Assembly (NCBI RefSeq): GCF_042140125.1
Contig: NZ_CP159473.1
Source of the DNA: Rhodophyticola sp017644125
Lineage (GTDB): Bacteria > Pseudomonadota > Alphaproteobacteria > Rhodobacterales > Rhodobacteraceae
Length of the DNA: 64,000 bases
Reading direction: 5' to 3' (one strand)
The notes below the pieces were generated by a model, which did not search any database, was not told the DNA's origin, and saw only the letters and a list, made by a program, of their open reading frames with translations. Position numbers and translations under genes: made by a program. This document shows, one piece after another, positions 17,245-26,263 of this stretch (positions within the stretch are counted from its first letter, which is position 1; every line of letters begins with the position of its first letter).

Positions 17245-19059
17245 ATGACCTTCGATCTTGCCACGATCCTGACCCAGACCCATCCCTATGACAGCCTGCC
17301 CGCGGAGGATCAGGCGCTGCTGGCCGGAGAACTCTCCGAAGTCACGTTCGACACCAACGAGGTGATCTACCGCATCGGCGCACCGCAGACGGCGCTCTTC
17401 CTCATCCTGAGCGGCCGCGTGAACATCACCGATGAGACGGGCGAGCTGGTCTCGATCCTCGGTCCGAAGAACTCCTTCGGGGAACGCGGCCTGATGAAGG
17501 ACGGCATGGCCGCCGTCACCGCCACCGCGGCGGAGCCCACCACGCTTGTCGCCATACCGGCCGAAATTTTTCACCGGCTGATCGGCGAACATCCGGCGGT
17601 CCGCCGGTTTTTCGACCGGACCCGGCCCGCCATGGCCCGCAAGCAGGACCTGACGACCATGGCCCTGTCGGACATCATGACGCCCGGGCCTTTGACCTGC
17701 CCTCCCGGCACGTCGCTGATCGAGGCCGCACGGATGATGCGCGACCGGCGCGTGTCCTGCGTGATCGTCTCCGAAAAGGGTGAAGCGAGCGGTATTCTGA
17801 CCACCCGCGACCTGACCAACAAGGCGCTGGCGGAGGGGCTGGCGTATGACACCCCCGTCAGGCAGATCATGACGCCCGATCCGATTACGCTGCCGCCCAC
17901 GGCGCTGGTTTCGGACGTTCTTCATGCCATGGTGGAACGCGGCATCACCCATATGCCCGTGACCGACGGCGGGCGGCTTGTCGGCATTCTGACGCAGACC
18001 GATCTGACCCGGTTTCAGGCCACATCCTCGGCCGCGCTGATCGAAGAGATCACCTATGCGCAAAGCACATCCGCGCTGGCCCAGATCGTGGGCCGCATCC
18101 CGCAGCTGCTGGTGCAACTCGTGGGGGCCCACAACGCCCATCAGGTCGTGACGCGGCTGATCACCGATATCGGCGATGCGACCACGCGGCGGCTGCTTGC
18201 GATGGCCGAGGAAAAACTCGGCCCACCGCCCATGCGCTATCTTTGGCTTGCCTGCGGATCGCAGGGCCGGCAGGAGCAGACCGGCATTTCGGATCAGGAC
18301 AACTGCCTGATCCTGGACGATGCCACGACCGAGGCGGATGACGCCTATTTCGCAGCGCTGGCCAAATTCGTCTCCGACGGCCTTGACGAGGCGGGGTATT
18401 TCTATTGTCCGGGCGACATGATGGCGACCAACCCGAAATGGCGCCAGCCGCTGAGCACATGGCGGAAGTATTTCCGGGGCTGGATCGCCAAGCCGGACCC
18501 GGAGGCACAGATGCTGGCCTCTGTCATGTATGATCTGCGCGCGATCGGCGGCGACGCGGAGCTGTTTTCGGGATTGCAGGAAGAAACCCTCGCGCAATCG
18601 GCCAAGAACAGCATCTTCGTGGCCCACATGATTTCCAATTCCCTCAAGCATACGCCGCCGCTTGGCCTGTTTCGCGGCTTCGCCACCGCCCGCACGGGCG
18701 AGCACAAGAACATGATCGACCTGAAGCACAGCGGTGTCGTGCCGGTCGTCGATCTGGGGCGGATCTATGCGCTGCGGGGTCAGCTGACCCAGGCCAATAC
18801 CCGGGCGCGTCTGGTTTCGGCGGTGGAGACGGGCATCATCTCCGCCACCGGCGGGCGTGACCTGATCGACGCCTATGACATGATTGCCGATACCCGGCTG
18901 GCCCATCAGGCCGCACAGATCAAGCGCGGCGAAAAGCCGGACAATTTCATGCCGCCATCCGATCTGAGCGATTTCGAACGCAGTCATCTGCGCGACGCCT
19001 TCGTCGTCGTCAAAACCATGCAATCCGCCGCCGGCTCCCGCGGCGGTCATCTGAGCTGA
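17245..19059 (+). CDS. cNMP-binding/CBS/DUF294 nucleotidyltransferase-like signalling protein
   Basis: 604-aa cytoplasmic protein with a cyclic-nucleotide-binding fold (about 10-130; GPKNSFGERGLM), two CBS domains (about 150-270; MTPGPLTCPPGTSLIEAARMM and MTPDPITLPPTALVSDVL) and a DUF294 nucleotidyltransferase-like domain (CGSQGRQEQTGISDQDNCLI, about residue 332) with its C-terminal partner domain. The GSxxR-D-D pattern suggests a nucleotidyl- or uridylyl-transferase acting on a partner protein, with CBS domains reading adenylates. The ATG at 17245 follows the terminator. Its place beside acs, adk and the symporter suggests control of acetate uptake by energy state; that is inference. Confidence 0.9.
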   Translation: MTFDLATILTQTHPYDSLPAEDQALLAGELSEVTFDTNEVIYRIGAPQTALFLILSGRVNITDETGELVSILGPKNSFGERGLMKDGMAAVTATAAEPTTLVAIPAEIFHRLIGEHPAVRRFFDRTRPAMARKQDLTTMALSDIMTPGPLTCPPGTSLIEAARMMRDRRVSCVIVSEKGEASGILTTRDLTNKALAEGLAYDTPVRQIMTPDPITLPPTALVSDVLHAMVERGITHMPVTDGGRLVGILTQTDLTRFQATSSAALIEEITYAQSTSALAQIVGRIPQLLVQLVGAHNAHQVVTRLITDIGDATTRRLLAMAEEKLGPPPMRYLWLACGSQGRQEQTGISDQDNCLILDDATTEADDAYFAALAKFVSDGLDEAGYFYCPGDMMATNPKWRQPLSTWRKYFRGWIAKPDPEAQMLASVMYDLRAIGGDAELFSGLQEETLAQSAKNSIFVAHMISNSLKHTPPLGLFRGFATARTGEHKNMIDLKHSGVVPVVDLGRIYALRGQLTQANTRARLVSAVETGIISATGGRDLIDAYDMIADTRLAHQAAQIKRGEKPDNFMPPSDLSDFERSHLRDAFVVVKTMQSAAGSRGGHLS

Positions 19060-19073
19060 CAGGAAAACCGCCC

Positions 19074-19601
19074 ATGTTCTTCACCCTTATCGCCACTCTT
19101 TTCGCCGGGCTTGCCGGTGCCGGCATGGTGATGCTGCTCAGAACCATACTGAAGGACCGGGTTCCGAAATGGGCGACACCGATTGCCGCCGGTGCCGCCA
19201 TGATCGCCGCGACCATCGGCAGCGAATATGCCTGGTATGATGGCACGTTGCAGACCCTGCCCGCGGGAATGGAGGTGGTCGCGACGCGCGAAAACCAATC
19301 CTGGTGGCGTCCGTGGACCTTTGTCGTTCCCTATACCGACGGGTTCGTGGCCGTCGATCAGAGTTCGGTTCGCACCAATGACGCCGTGCCGGGCGTGCAT
19401 TTGCTGAATGTCTATGTCTTCGCGCGCTGGCAGGCGGCAACGCAAATCCCGTCGCTCGTGGATTGCATCGGCAACCGCCGCGCCGACGTCATCGACGGGA
19501 TCGAGTTCGACGAAAACGGCACTCCGGTCAATGCCGACTGGCGCGAGGTCGCGCCCGACGACGCCTTGCTTGCCGCCGTCTGCGTGGAGGCCGTCAGCTG
19601 A
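19074..19601 (+). CDS. Hypothetical membrane protein
   Basis: 175-aa protein not recognised. Two N-terminal membrane helices (FTLIATLFAGLAGAGMVMLL and WATPIAAGAAMIAATIGSEYA) lead to a soluble domain of about 115 residues with a tryptophan-rich patch (ENQSWWRPWTFVVPYTDGFVAVD) and two cysteines (SLVDCIGNR, AAVCVEAV). Starts 14 bases after the preceding stop with AGGAAA before the ATG. Position between two signalling proteins of the acetate module suggests a membrane-envelope accessory role. Confidence 0.75.
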   Translation: MFFTLIATLFAGLAGAGMVMLLRTILKDRVPKWATPIAAGAAMIAATIGSEYAWYDGTLQTLPAGMEVVATRENQSWWRPWTFVVPYTDGFVAVDQSSVRTNDAVPGVHLLNVYVFARWQAATQIPSLVDCIGNRRADVIDGIEFDENGTPVNADWREVAPDDALLAAVCVEAVS

Positions 19602-19652
19602 ACCACCGGCCGGGAGGGGCCGACACCCGCGGGTAGGAGGAGGCCCGCAGCC

Positions 19653-21644
19653 ATGTTTACCCATCTCAGTCTGCGTTTGCGCATATTCCTGTTCTTCGCC
19701 CTTCTGGCCGTCGGCGGCTCCGCCCTGATGATCGCGGGGCTGACGCTCGGATACATCCGTCTGGGCGAAGACCATGCCCTGCAGAGCTTCGTGATCGCGG
19801 GTGCCATCGGCGTCTTGGCGATTTTCGGGCTGACCGCTTGGGTCTGGGTTCTGTTCGATGAAAACGTGGCCCGCCCGGTGGAAAGACTGGCCGCCGACAT
19901 GCGGGCGAGGGCCCATGCCGATGTCGATCTGGATATCGACCACGCACCGGCGCGTTATCTGGGCGATCTGGCCCCTGCTGCGGCGGCGGTGGCCTCGAAC
20001 CTCACCGAGACGCGCAACGCCATGGCGCAGGCGATCGGTCGCGAGACCGCACGGCTCGGCCTTGAGAAATCGCGGCTGGAAACACTTCTGGCCGAGGTGC
20101 CGGATGGTGTTCTTTTCTGCACCCCGGATCACTGCGTGGCGCTATACAACGGCCAGGCCCGGACGGTTCTGGACAACAGCCCGGCCCTGGGGCTCAACCG
20201 GTCTCTGGCCGATGTGATCCTGCCGGGCCCGGTGCATCAGGCCTATGAGCGGCTGCTGGCCGCCGAAGCGCAGGAGGGCGCGGATATTCTGTGTGCCACC
20301 AAGGCAGGCGCAAAGCTGCTTGAGGCGCGCATGCGGCTGATGTGGCTCGACGCGCAGGAAACCAAACAGCCGGGCTATATTCTGAGCTTGCGGGATGTGA
20401 CGACCGATCTGAAGATCCACGCAGAGCGCGCCCATCTGCTGAACTCCCTTCTTGATGCGGCGAAAGGGGCCGTCACCAGCAAGGACCCGAGCGCGATGGA
20501 GTACCTTGTCAGCACCACGGCCGAGGTGGCCGCCCGCAAACCCCTCACGGATACCGCATGGTGGCCGATGGAAGCCCTTGCCGCGACAGATCTGGGCGCG
20601 GCGCTGTCATCACGGCTGAAACGCAAGGGCGTGCCCATTTCCACCGATCTGCCCGCCCTGAAACTGCGCTGCGACGGGTTCGCGGTGACCCGGCTTCTGG
20701 AACGTCTGGCGCTGGAATGGGCGGCGGCGGGCGCCAGCGCATTGAAACTCGGCTTTGCGGATGACACGCAGAGCACGGGCCGGCTTGTGTTATCAGCCAC
20801 GGGCGCCCCGCCCGACAGCGAAACGCTGACGCGCTGGCTGGCCACGCCGCTCAGTCCGGGTCTGGCGCAGTTTGCCGGCCGGGACGTGCTGGTGACGCAT
20901 GCCACGAGGCTGGTTCCCGACCCCTCCGGCGCGCTCCATCTGACCCTGCCGCTCGCGGATCCGCGGCACCGCGGCACCGCACGGGTGATCCAGTATGATT
21001 TTGAGCTTTTGCATGCGGATATCCCAAAGGAGATCGCGGAGGCCGCGCTCAGGCAGTTGAACTACGTGGTGTTCGATACCGAAACCACGGGGCTGAACCC
21101 GCAAGTGGACGAGATCTGCCAGATCGCCGCCGTGCGGATCGTGAATGGCAAGATTGTCGATAGCGAGCGGTTCGACATGCTGGTTGACCCGGGGCGGCGC
21201 ATTCCGCAGGGCTCGATCGAGGTGCATGGCGTGACCAACGAAATGGTGAAGGGCGCGCCATCGGTCGCAGAGGCGTTGAAACGGTTTCACGCCTATGCGG
21301 ATGGCGCGGTTCTTGTGGCCCATAACGCCCCCTTCGACATGAGTTTCCTTCAGCGCCGCGAGACCGAGATAGGCGCGCGCTTCGATCAGCCCATTCTGGA
21401 TACGGTCCTGTGTTCGGCGATCCTGTTCGGGCAATCGGCCGAGCACACGCTGGATGCGCTTTGCCAGCGGCTTGGCATCACGATCCCCGAGGCCGACAGG
21501 CATACGGCAATCGGCGACGCCATCGGCACCGCGGCGGCCTTTCGCAAGATGATCCCGATGCTGGAAGCGGCAGATCTGCCCAGTTTGGGGGCAACAATCA
21601 AGGCTTTCGACAAACATGCCCGCCTGATCGAGCATCTCAATTGA
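19653..21644 (+). CDS. Membrane HAMP/PAS-like protein fused to DEDDh 3'-5' exonuclease
   Basis: 663-aa fusion. Two helices near the N-terminus (FLFFALLAVGGSALMIAGLTL; IAGAIGVLAIFGLTAWVWVLF) are followed by a HAMP-like linker (ENVARPVERLAADM), a PAS-like region about 150-260, and a middle section resembling a kinase without its catalytic boxes. From about residue 470 comes a DnaQ-type exonuclease: VFDTETTGLNPQVDEICQIAAVRI, VAHNAPFDMSFLQ, and HTAIGDAIGTAAAF give all DEDDh metal residues. It should be an active membrane-tethered exonuclease, often labelled DNA polymerase III epsilon. It ends the acetate module. The layout suggests a sensor histidine kinase whose catalytic end was replaced by a nuclease. 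Confidence 0.88.
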   Translation: MFTHLSLRLRIFLFFALLAVGGSALMIAGLTLGYIRLGEDHALQSFVIAGAIGVLAIFGLTAWVWVLFDENVARPVERLAADMRARAHADVDLDIDHAPARYLGDLAPAAAAVASNLTETRNAMAQAIGRETARLGLEKSRLETLLAEVPDGVLFCTPDHCVALYNGQARTVLDNSPALGLNRSLADVILPGPVHQAYERLLAAEAQEGADILCATKAGAKLLEARMRLMWLDAQETKQPGYILSLRDVTTDLKIHAERAHLLNSLLDAAKGAVTSKDPSAMEYLVSTTAEVAARKPLTDTAWWPMEALAATDLGAALSSRLKRKGVPISTDLPALKLRCDGFAVTRLLERLALEWAAAGASALKLGFADDTQSTGRLVLSATGAPPDSETLTRWLATPLSPGLAQFAGRDVLVTHATRLVPDPSGALHLTLPLADPRHRGTARVIQYDFELLHADIPKEIAEAALRQLNYVVFDTETTGLNPQVDEICQIAAVRIVNGKIVDSERFDMLVDPGRRIPQGSIEVHGVTNEMVKGAPSVAEALKRFHAYADGAVLVAHNAPFDMSFLQRRETEIGARFDQPILDTVLCSAILFGQSAEHTLDALCQRLGITIPEADRHTAIGDAIGTAAAFRKMIPMLEAADLPSLGATIKAFDKHARLIEHLN

Positions 21645-21698
21645 CGTGAGGCTGCAAGTGCAGCATTTTCTTTTAGAAGAATCGCGAAAGGATCTCAG

Positions 21699-22403
21699 AT
21701 GGCGCGTATACCGCTTTACCGCAAGGCCGAAACGGAAATGCTGCGGCGCATCAAGACCGGCGAATGGCTCGTCGGCCAGCGGCTTGGAAACGAGTTTCAG
21801 CTGGCCGAGGAGTTCGGCGTAAGCCAGGGCACCATGCGCCGCGCGCTCATCACGCTGGAAGGCCAGGGCTTTCTGGCGCGAAAACCGGGCCGCGGCACCA
21901 TCGTGGCAAACCCTGGCGATACCGGCGATGACGCGACGGCCCGGACCGGTTTCGACCGTTTGGCCACGCCCGGCGGCGAGCCGCCCGACCTTGCGGTGTT
22001 TCGAAGCCGCACGACCGGCCGCCGCGCCGAGGCCGCGGAGGCAGAGATGCTGGGCGAGGCAAGGGCCCTTGTGGTGGAACGAATGCTCAAACGCGGCTCT
22101 CGCCAATTCGCGCAGGATGAGATCAGCCTGCCGGAGAGCCTGCTTGAGGATCTGGATGGCGAGGCGGCGGTGACCCTGCCGGACCTGTTATCCGCGCATG
22201 GTCTGGGCGTCGCACAGATCGAGGACCGGATTACCGCCGAGCTCAGCTCGATGAGCGAGGCGGTCGCCCTGGAGGTCGACCGCAACACGGCGCTTCTGGT
22301 GCTCAGACGGGTCGCGAAGGATGCGTCGGGCAGAGTTCTGGCCATTCAGGTCATGAAAATGGCCAGCGACGATGTGGGCTATACAGTCGGTCTTGTCGGA
22401 TGA
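21699..22403 (+). CDS. GntR-family regulator (UTRA type)
   Basis: 234-aa regulator. The N-terminal winged helix (ETEMLRRIKTGEWLVGQRLGNEFQLAEEFGVSQGTMRRALITLEGQGFLARKPGRGTIV is the region, about residues 8-66) is followed by a UTRA-like ligand domain (about 95-230). AAAGGA precedes the ATG. It stands alone, 54 bases after the exonuclease gene and convergent with the semialdehyde dehydrogenase gene. It may regulate that operon, but no operator pair was found to show it. Confidence 0.85.
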   Translation: MARIPLYRKAETEMLRRIKTGEWLVGQRLGNEFQLAEEFGVSQGTMRRALITLEGQGFLARKPGRGTIVANPGDTGDDATARTGFDRLATPGGEPPDLAVFRSRTTGRRAEAAEAEMLGEARALVVERMLKRGSRQFAQDEISLPESLLEDLDGEAAVTLPDLLSAHGLGVAQIEDRITAELSSMSEAVALEVDRNTALLVLRRVAKDASGRVLAIQVMKMASDDVGYTVGLVG

Positions 22404-22465
22404 TCCAGCCGGTCACCCGATAGCCCATCACAGCCCAAGGAAGCCGCCAACCCGATTTGCGTATT

Positions 22466-22480
22466 TGACGGAATCCGTCA
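22466..22480 (-). repeat. Short perfect inverted repeat over the dehydrogenase stop codon
   Basis: TGACGG (22466-22471), three-base loop, CCGTCA (22475-22480). On the minus strand it begins at the stop codon of the succinate-semialdehyde dehydrogenase gene and is followed by AAATAC. It could act as a weak end-of-transcript hairpin between the convergent genes. Confidence 0.35.
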
Positions 22481-23926
22481 GAGCCCGTCGATGCAGACGT
22501 ATTTCGTATCGAGATAATCATCGAGACCCTGGCTGCCGCCCTCCTTGCCCATGCCGGATTCCTTAACCCCGCCGAACGGCGCCTCGACCGTCGTGATCAG
22601 GCCGGAATTGATGCCGATCATGCCATATTGCAGCCCGTCGTTCAGACGGAAGGCGCGCGCGAGATCGGTCGTGTAGGCGTAGGATGCGAGGCCGAACACC
22701 GTATCATTGGCCATGGCAATCGCCTCCTCCTCCGTTTCGAAGCGGAAGACCGGCGCAAGCGGCCCGAAAATCTCCTCCTGCGCGAAGGCCATGTCCTGGG
22801 TGGCCCCGGTCAGCACGGTTGGCTCGAAGAACTGCCCGCCCAGGGCATGGCGATTGCCGCCAACCGCGACCTCCGCCCCCTTGGATGTGGCATCGGCAAG
22901 CAGGCATTCGACCTTTTCCACCGCCGCCATGTCGATCATCGGGCCCTGCTCGACACCATCCTCGCGCCCGTCGCCGACTTTCATCGCGCGGGTCTTCTCC
23001 ACCAGTTTCTCGACGAAGGCGTCATGGATGCCGGACTGCACATAGATGCGGTTCGCGCAGACGCAGGTCTGCCCCATATTGCGATACTTGGACATCATGA
23101 CGCCCGCCACCGCGGCGTCCAGATCGGCATCGTCGAACACCAGAAACGGTGCGTTGCCGCCCAGTTCCATGGAGACTTTCTTGACCGTGTCCGCGCTGCC
23201 CCGGATCAGCTCCTTGCCGACCGCGGTGGAGCCGGTGAAGGTAATCTTGCGCACCTCGTCGCGTACCATCATCGCGCCCGCGATTTCCTTGGCGGACCCG
23301 GTGAGGACGTTCACGGTGCCGGACGGAAAGCCGACCTCCTCGGCCAGCGCGGCCCATGCAAGACCGGAATAGGGGGTGGCTGTGGCGGGTTTGGCCACGA
23401 CGGTGCAGCCGACAGCCAGCGCAGGCGCCAGTTTGCGGGCAAGCATGGAGGACGGGAAATTCCACGGCGTGATCATTCCCACCACGCCAACCGGATGCCG
23501 CGTCACGAGAATGCGGCGGCCGTTGACGCCTGCGGGCACGATCTCCCCCTTGGCGCGGCGCGCTTCCTCGGCGAACCAGCGGACATACTGGGCGCCGATG
23601 GCGATCTCGCCCGTCGCCTCCGCAAGCGGCTTGCCCATCTCCACGGTCAGCAACTCCGCCAGATCGGCCTGATTGTCCATCAGCGCGTCATGCAGCTTCC
23701 AGAGCAGATCGAGCCGATCCATGAGCGCCATGCCCGAGAACGCCGGGAACGCCGATTGCGCGGCGTCGATGGCGCGCAGCGTCTCGGCCTTCCCGGCCTT
23801 GGGAACCGTGCCGATGACCTCGCCGCTGGCGGGGTTCGTCACATCGATGGCCGCGCCGTCATCCGCGCCGACCCATTGGCCTGAAATGAAATTCTTCTCG
23901 CGCAGCCAGGTCCGGTATCCGCTCAT
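22478..23926 (-). CDS. NAD(P)-dependent succinate-semialdehyde dehydrogenase
   Basis: 482-aa aldehyde dehydrogenase of the GabD type. The N-terminus (LREKNFISGQWVGADDGAAIDVTNPASGEVIGTVP), the cofactor motif TPWNFPSSMLARKLAPAL, the general base region ELGGNAPFLVFDDADLD and the nucleophile CVCANR in GQTCVCANRIYVQ are all as in succinate-semialdehyde dehydrogenases. The ATG at 23926 overlaps the stop of the upstream GAPDH-like gene as ATGA, so the two are coupled. It oxidises succinate semialdehyde, or a related semialdehyde, to the acid in the cytoplasm. Confidence 0.88.
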   Translation of the reverse strand: MSGYRTWLREKNFISGQWVGADDGAAIDVTNPASGEVIGTVPKAGKAETLRAIDAAQSAFPAFSGMALMDRLDLLWKLHDALMDNQADLAELLTVEMGKPLAEATGEIAIGAQYVRWFAEEARRAKGEIVPAGVNGRRILVTRHPVGVVGMITPWNFPSSMLARKLAPALAVGCTVVAKPATATPYSGLAWAALAEEVGFPSGTVNVLTGSAKEIAGAMMVRDEVRKITFTGSTAVGKELIRGSADTVKKVSMELGGNAPFLVFDDADLDAAVAGVMMSKYRNMGQTCVCANRIYVQSGIHDAFVEKLVEKTRAMKVGDGREDGVEQGPMIDMAAVEKVECLLADATSKGAEVAVGGNRHALGGQFFEPTVLTGATQDMAFAQEEIFGPLAPVFRFETEEEAIAMANDTVFGLASYAYTTDLARAFRLNDGLQYGMIGINSGLITTVEAPFGGVKESGMGKEGGSQGLDDYLDTKYVCIDGL

Positions 23927-24921
23927 GCCAACTCTCCCATTCTCACGGCCACATCCAGCATCCGGCAGGAGAAGCCCCATTCATTGTCGTACCACCCGAA
24001 AACGCGCAGCATCCCCCCTTTGGACCGCTTGATCTCCGGCCCGGCAATCACGAGGGATTCCGGACGGGCGCGCAGATCGGACGACACAAGGGGCTGGTCG
24101 GTGAACCCCAGAATCGGGCCCGCGGTTCCGCGCAACATTTCCCGCGCCTCGTCGGCGGTGGGGGCGTCTTCCGTGATGAGCGCCAGATCGATCGCGGACA
24201 CACTGGCCGTGGGCACCCGCACCGCCGAGCCCGTGATGCGCCCCGCAAGATGCGGCAGGACCAGATCGACCAGCGCTTCGGCACTGGTGGAGGTCGGCAC
24301 CATCGACAGGGCCGCGGCGCGGGATCGCGCCAGATCGCCGGTTGGCGCATCCACGGTGGGCTGGCTGCCGGTATAGCAATGAATCGTCGTCATCAACGCG
24401 GTTTGCAGACCATAGGCCTCGTCCAGCACCTGAACCAGCGGCGCGACGGCATTGGTGGTGCATGATGCGTTGGAAACGATGCGATGGGCGGGCACCAACA
24501 GATCGTCATTCGCCCCCAGAACCACGGTCAGATCCGCCTGCGGCGACGGGCCGGAGATCAACACGCGGCCAGCACCCGCCGCAAGCCCGGCCTCCGCCAC
24601 TGCGCGATCCTTGGCGCGACCGGTGCATTCCATCAGGATATCCACATCCGCCAGCGGCACCGCGCCCAGATCGGACACATGCGAAAGAGGAATGCGGCGC
24701 CCGTCTATCACCAAAGCCCCCGGCGCCGTCTCGACCGTGCCCGGATAGGGGCCGAAAACGCTGTCATACTGAAACAAATAGGCGCAGGTTTCGGGCGGCG
24801 CGATATCGTTGATCGCAACGATCTCCACCCCGGGCCAGTCCGCCCGCGTCAGAGCTGCACGCAGAACCGAGCGCCCGATACGCCCGAACCCGTTGATCGC
24901 AACCCGAACCGTTCTGGTCAT
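23923..24921 (-). CDS. Glyceraldehyde-3-phosphate dehydrogenase-like protein
   Basis: 332-aa GAPDH-family enzyme. Rossmann start VRVAINGFGRIGRSVLRAAL, catalytic cysteine in SNASCTTNAVAPL, histidine region MTTIHCYTGSQPTVDAP and C-terminal GWYDNEWGFSCRML. Details such as VRVPTASVSAIDLAL and FTDQPLVSSDL look closer to erythrose-4-phosphate dehydrogenase (Epd) than to the glycolytic enzyme. Its coupling to a semialdehyde dehydrogenase rather than to phosphoglycerate kinase also argues for a special substrate. The start at 24921 faces pobA across a 152-bp divergent gap. Confidence 0.82.
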   Translation of the reverse strand: MTRTVRVAINGFGRIGRSVLRAALTRADWPGVEIVAINDIAPPETCAYLFQYDSVFGPYPGTVETAPGALVIDGRRIPLSHVSDLGAVPLADVDILMECTGRAKDRAVAEAGLAAGAGRVLISGPSPQADLTVVLGANDDLLVPAHRIVSNASCTTNAVAPLVQVLDEAYGLQTALMTTIHCYTGSQPTVDAPTGDLARSRAAALSMVPTSTSAEALVDLVLPHLAGRITGSAVRVPTASVSAIDLALITEDAPTADEAREMLRGTAGPILGFTDQPLVSSDLRARPESLVIAGPEIKRSKGGMLRVFGWYDNEWGFSCRMLDVAVRMGELA

Positions 24922-25073
24922 CTTGCCGTCTCCTTGCCCCCTGCCTACTCATGCACCCGCGGCGCAGGGGACGCAACGGTTGGCACACCGAACCGGGCCT
25001 CCCCGACCGAGAAGCGTTTTACAAAGCATCGGCAACACGCCAATATTCGCACCAAGGGGAGAGAGGGACTTTC

Positions 25074-26243
25074 ATGCGAACACAGGTTGCCATCATCGGC
25101 GGCGGACCATCGGGCCTGCTGCTGTCTCAGTTGTTACATCTCCGCGGCATCAGTTCCGTCGTTCTGGAACGCAAGACGAAGGACTACGTTCTGGGCCGCA
25201 TCCGCGCCGGTGTGCTTGAACAGGGGCTTGTCCGGCTGATGGAAGAGGCCAATGTCGCCGGGCGAATGCACCGCGAGGGCTTTGTCCATGACGGCACGTT
25301 GGTGGCCTATGGCGACGAGATGTTCCATGTGGATTTCAAGGCCCATACCGGGTCGGGCGTCATGCTCTACGGACAGACCGAGCTGACGCGCGATCTCTAC
25401 GAGGCGCGCGAGAAGGCCGGCGGAGAGTTGATTTTCAATGTCGAGGATGTGGAGATTGCGGGCGCCAATACCGATTGCCCGCAGGTGCATTACCGCGTTG
25501 GCGATAGGATCCATCAGCTGAATTGCGATTTCGTGGCCGGCTGCGATGGCTTCCATGGGGTCAGCCGCCGGACGATTCCCACGGACCAGAAGCGCGAATA
25601 CGAGAAGGTCTATCCCTTCGGCTGGCTTGGCATCCTGTCGGAAACGCCGCCTGTGAACGACGAACTGATCTACTCCAACTCCGAGAGGGGCTTTGCGCTG
25701 TGCTCCATGCGCAACGCGAATCTGAGCCGCTACTATATCCAGTGTTCCCTGTCGGACCGGCCCGAGGACTGGACTGATCACGCCTTCTGGGACGAGTTGA
25801 AGCGCCGCATCCCGGCCGAGCAGGCCGAAGCGATTGTGATGGGGCCGTCGATCGAGAAATCCATCGCGCCCTTGCGGTCCTTCGTCTGCGAGCCGATGCG
25901 ATGGGGGCGGCTGTTCCTGTGCGGCGATGCGGCCCATATCGTGCCGCCCACCGGGGCCAAGGGGCTCAACACCGCCGCGTCCGATGTGCAGTATCTCTAC
26001 ACCGGGCTTCGCAGATTTTATGAAGACGGCGACATGGAGGGGCTGGACAGCTACTCCGCCAAGGCGCTGGCACGGGTCTGGAAGGCCGAGCGGTTCAGCT
26101 GGTGGTTCTCCTCGCTCATGCATCGCTATCCGGATCAGTCGATGTTCGATCACAAAATGCAGATTGCCGAACTTGAATTCCTGCGCAGCAGCGATGCCGC
26201 GCAAAAGGCCATGGCCGAGAATTATGTCGGCCTGCCCTACTAA
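25074..26243 (+). CDS. pobA: 4-hydroxybenzoate 3-monooxygenase
   Basis: 389-aa FAD monooxygenase; converts 4-hydroxybenzoate to protocatechuate with NAD(P)H and O2. Standard length. FAD motifs: IIGGGPSGLLLSQLLHLRGI at the N-terminus, CDGFHGVSR about residue 158, and GDAAHIVPPTGAKGLNTAASD about residue 283. The start at 25074 is fixed by GGGGAGAGAGGG upstream and by the family N-terminus (MRTQVAIIGGG). pcaH and pcaG follow at once and use its product. No pobR-type regulator is adjacent. Confidence 0.95.
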   Translation: MRTQVAIIGGGPSGLLLSQLLHLRGISSVVLERKTKDYVLGRIRAGVLEQGLVRLMEEANVAGRMHREGFVHDGTLVAYGDEMFHVDFKAHTGSGVMLYGQTELTRDLYEAREKAGGELIFNVEDVEIAGANTDCPQVHYRVGDRIHQLNCDFVAGCDGFHGVSRRTIPTDQKREYEKVYPFGWLGILSETPPVNDELIYSNSERGFALCSMRNANLSRYYIQCSLSDRPEDWTDHAFWDELKRRIPAEQAEAIVMGPSIEKSIAPLRSFVCEPMRWGRLFLCGDAAHIVPPTGAKGLNTAASDVQYLYTGLRRFYEDGDMEGLDSYSAKALARVWKAERFSWWFSSLMHRYPDQSMFDHKMQIAELEFLRSSDAAQKAMAENYVGLPY

Positions 26244-26263
26244 ACGAGGCGCAAGGAAACATC

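Noticed and set aside
17179..19050. 623-codon minus-strand open frame
   Set aside because: Mirrors the cNMP/CBS/nucleotidyltransferase gene, which has clear domains.
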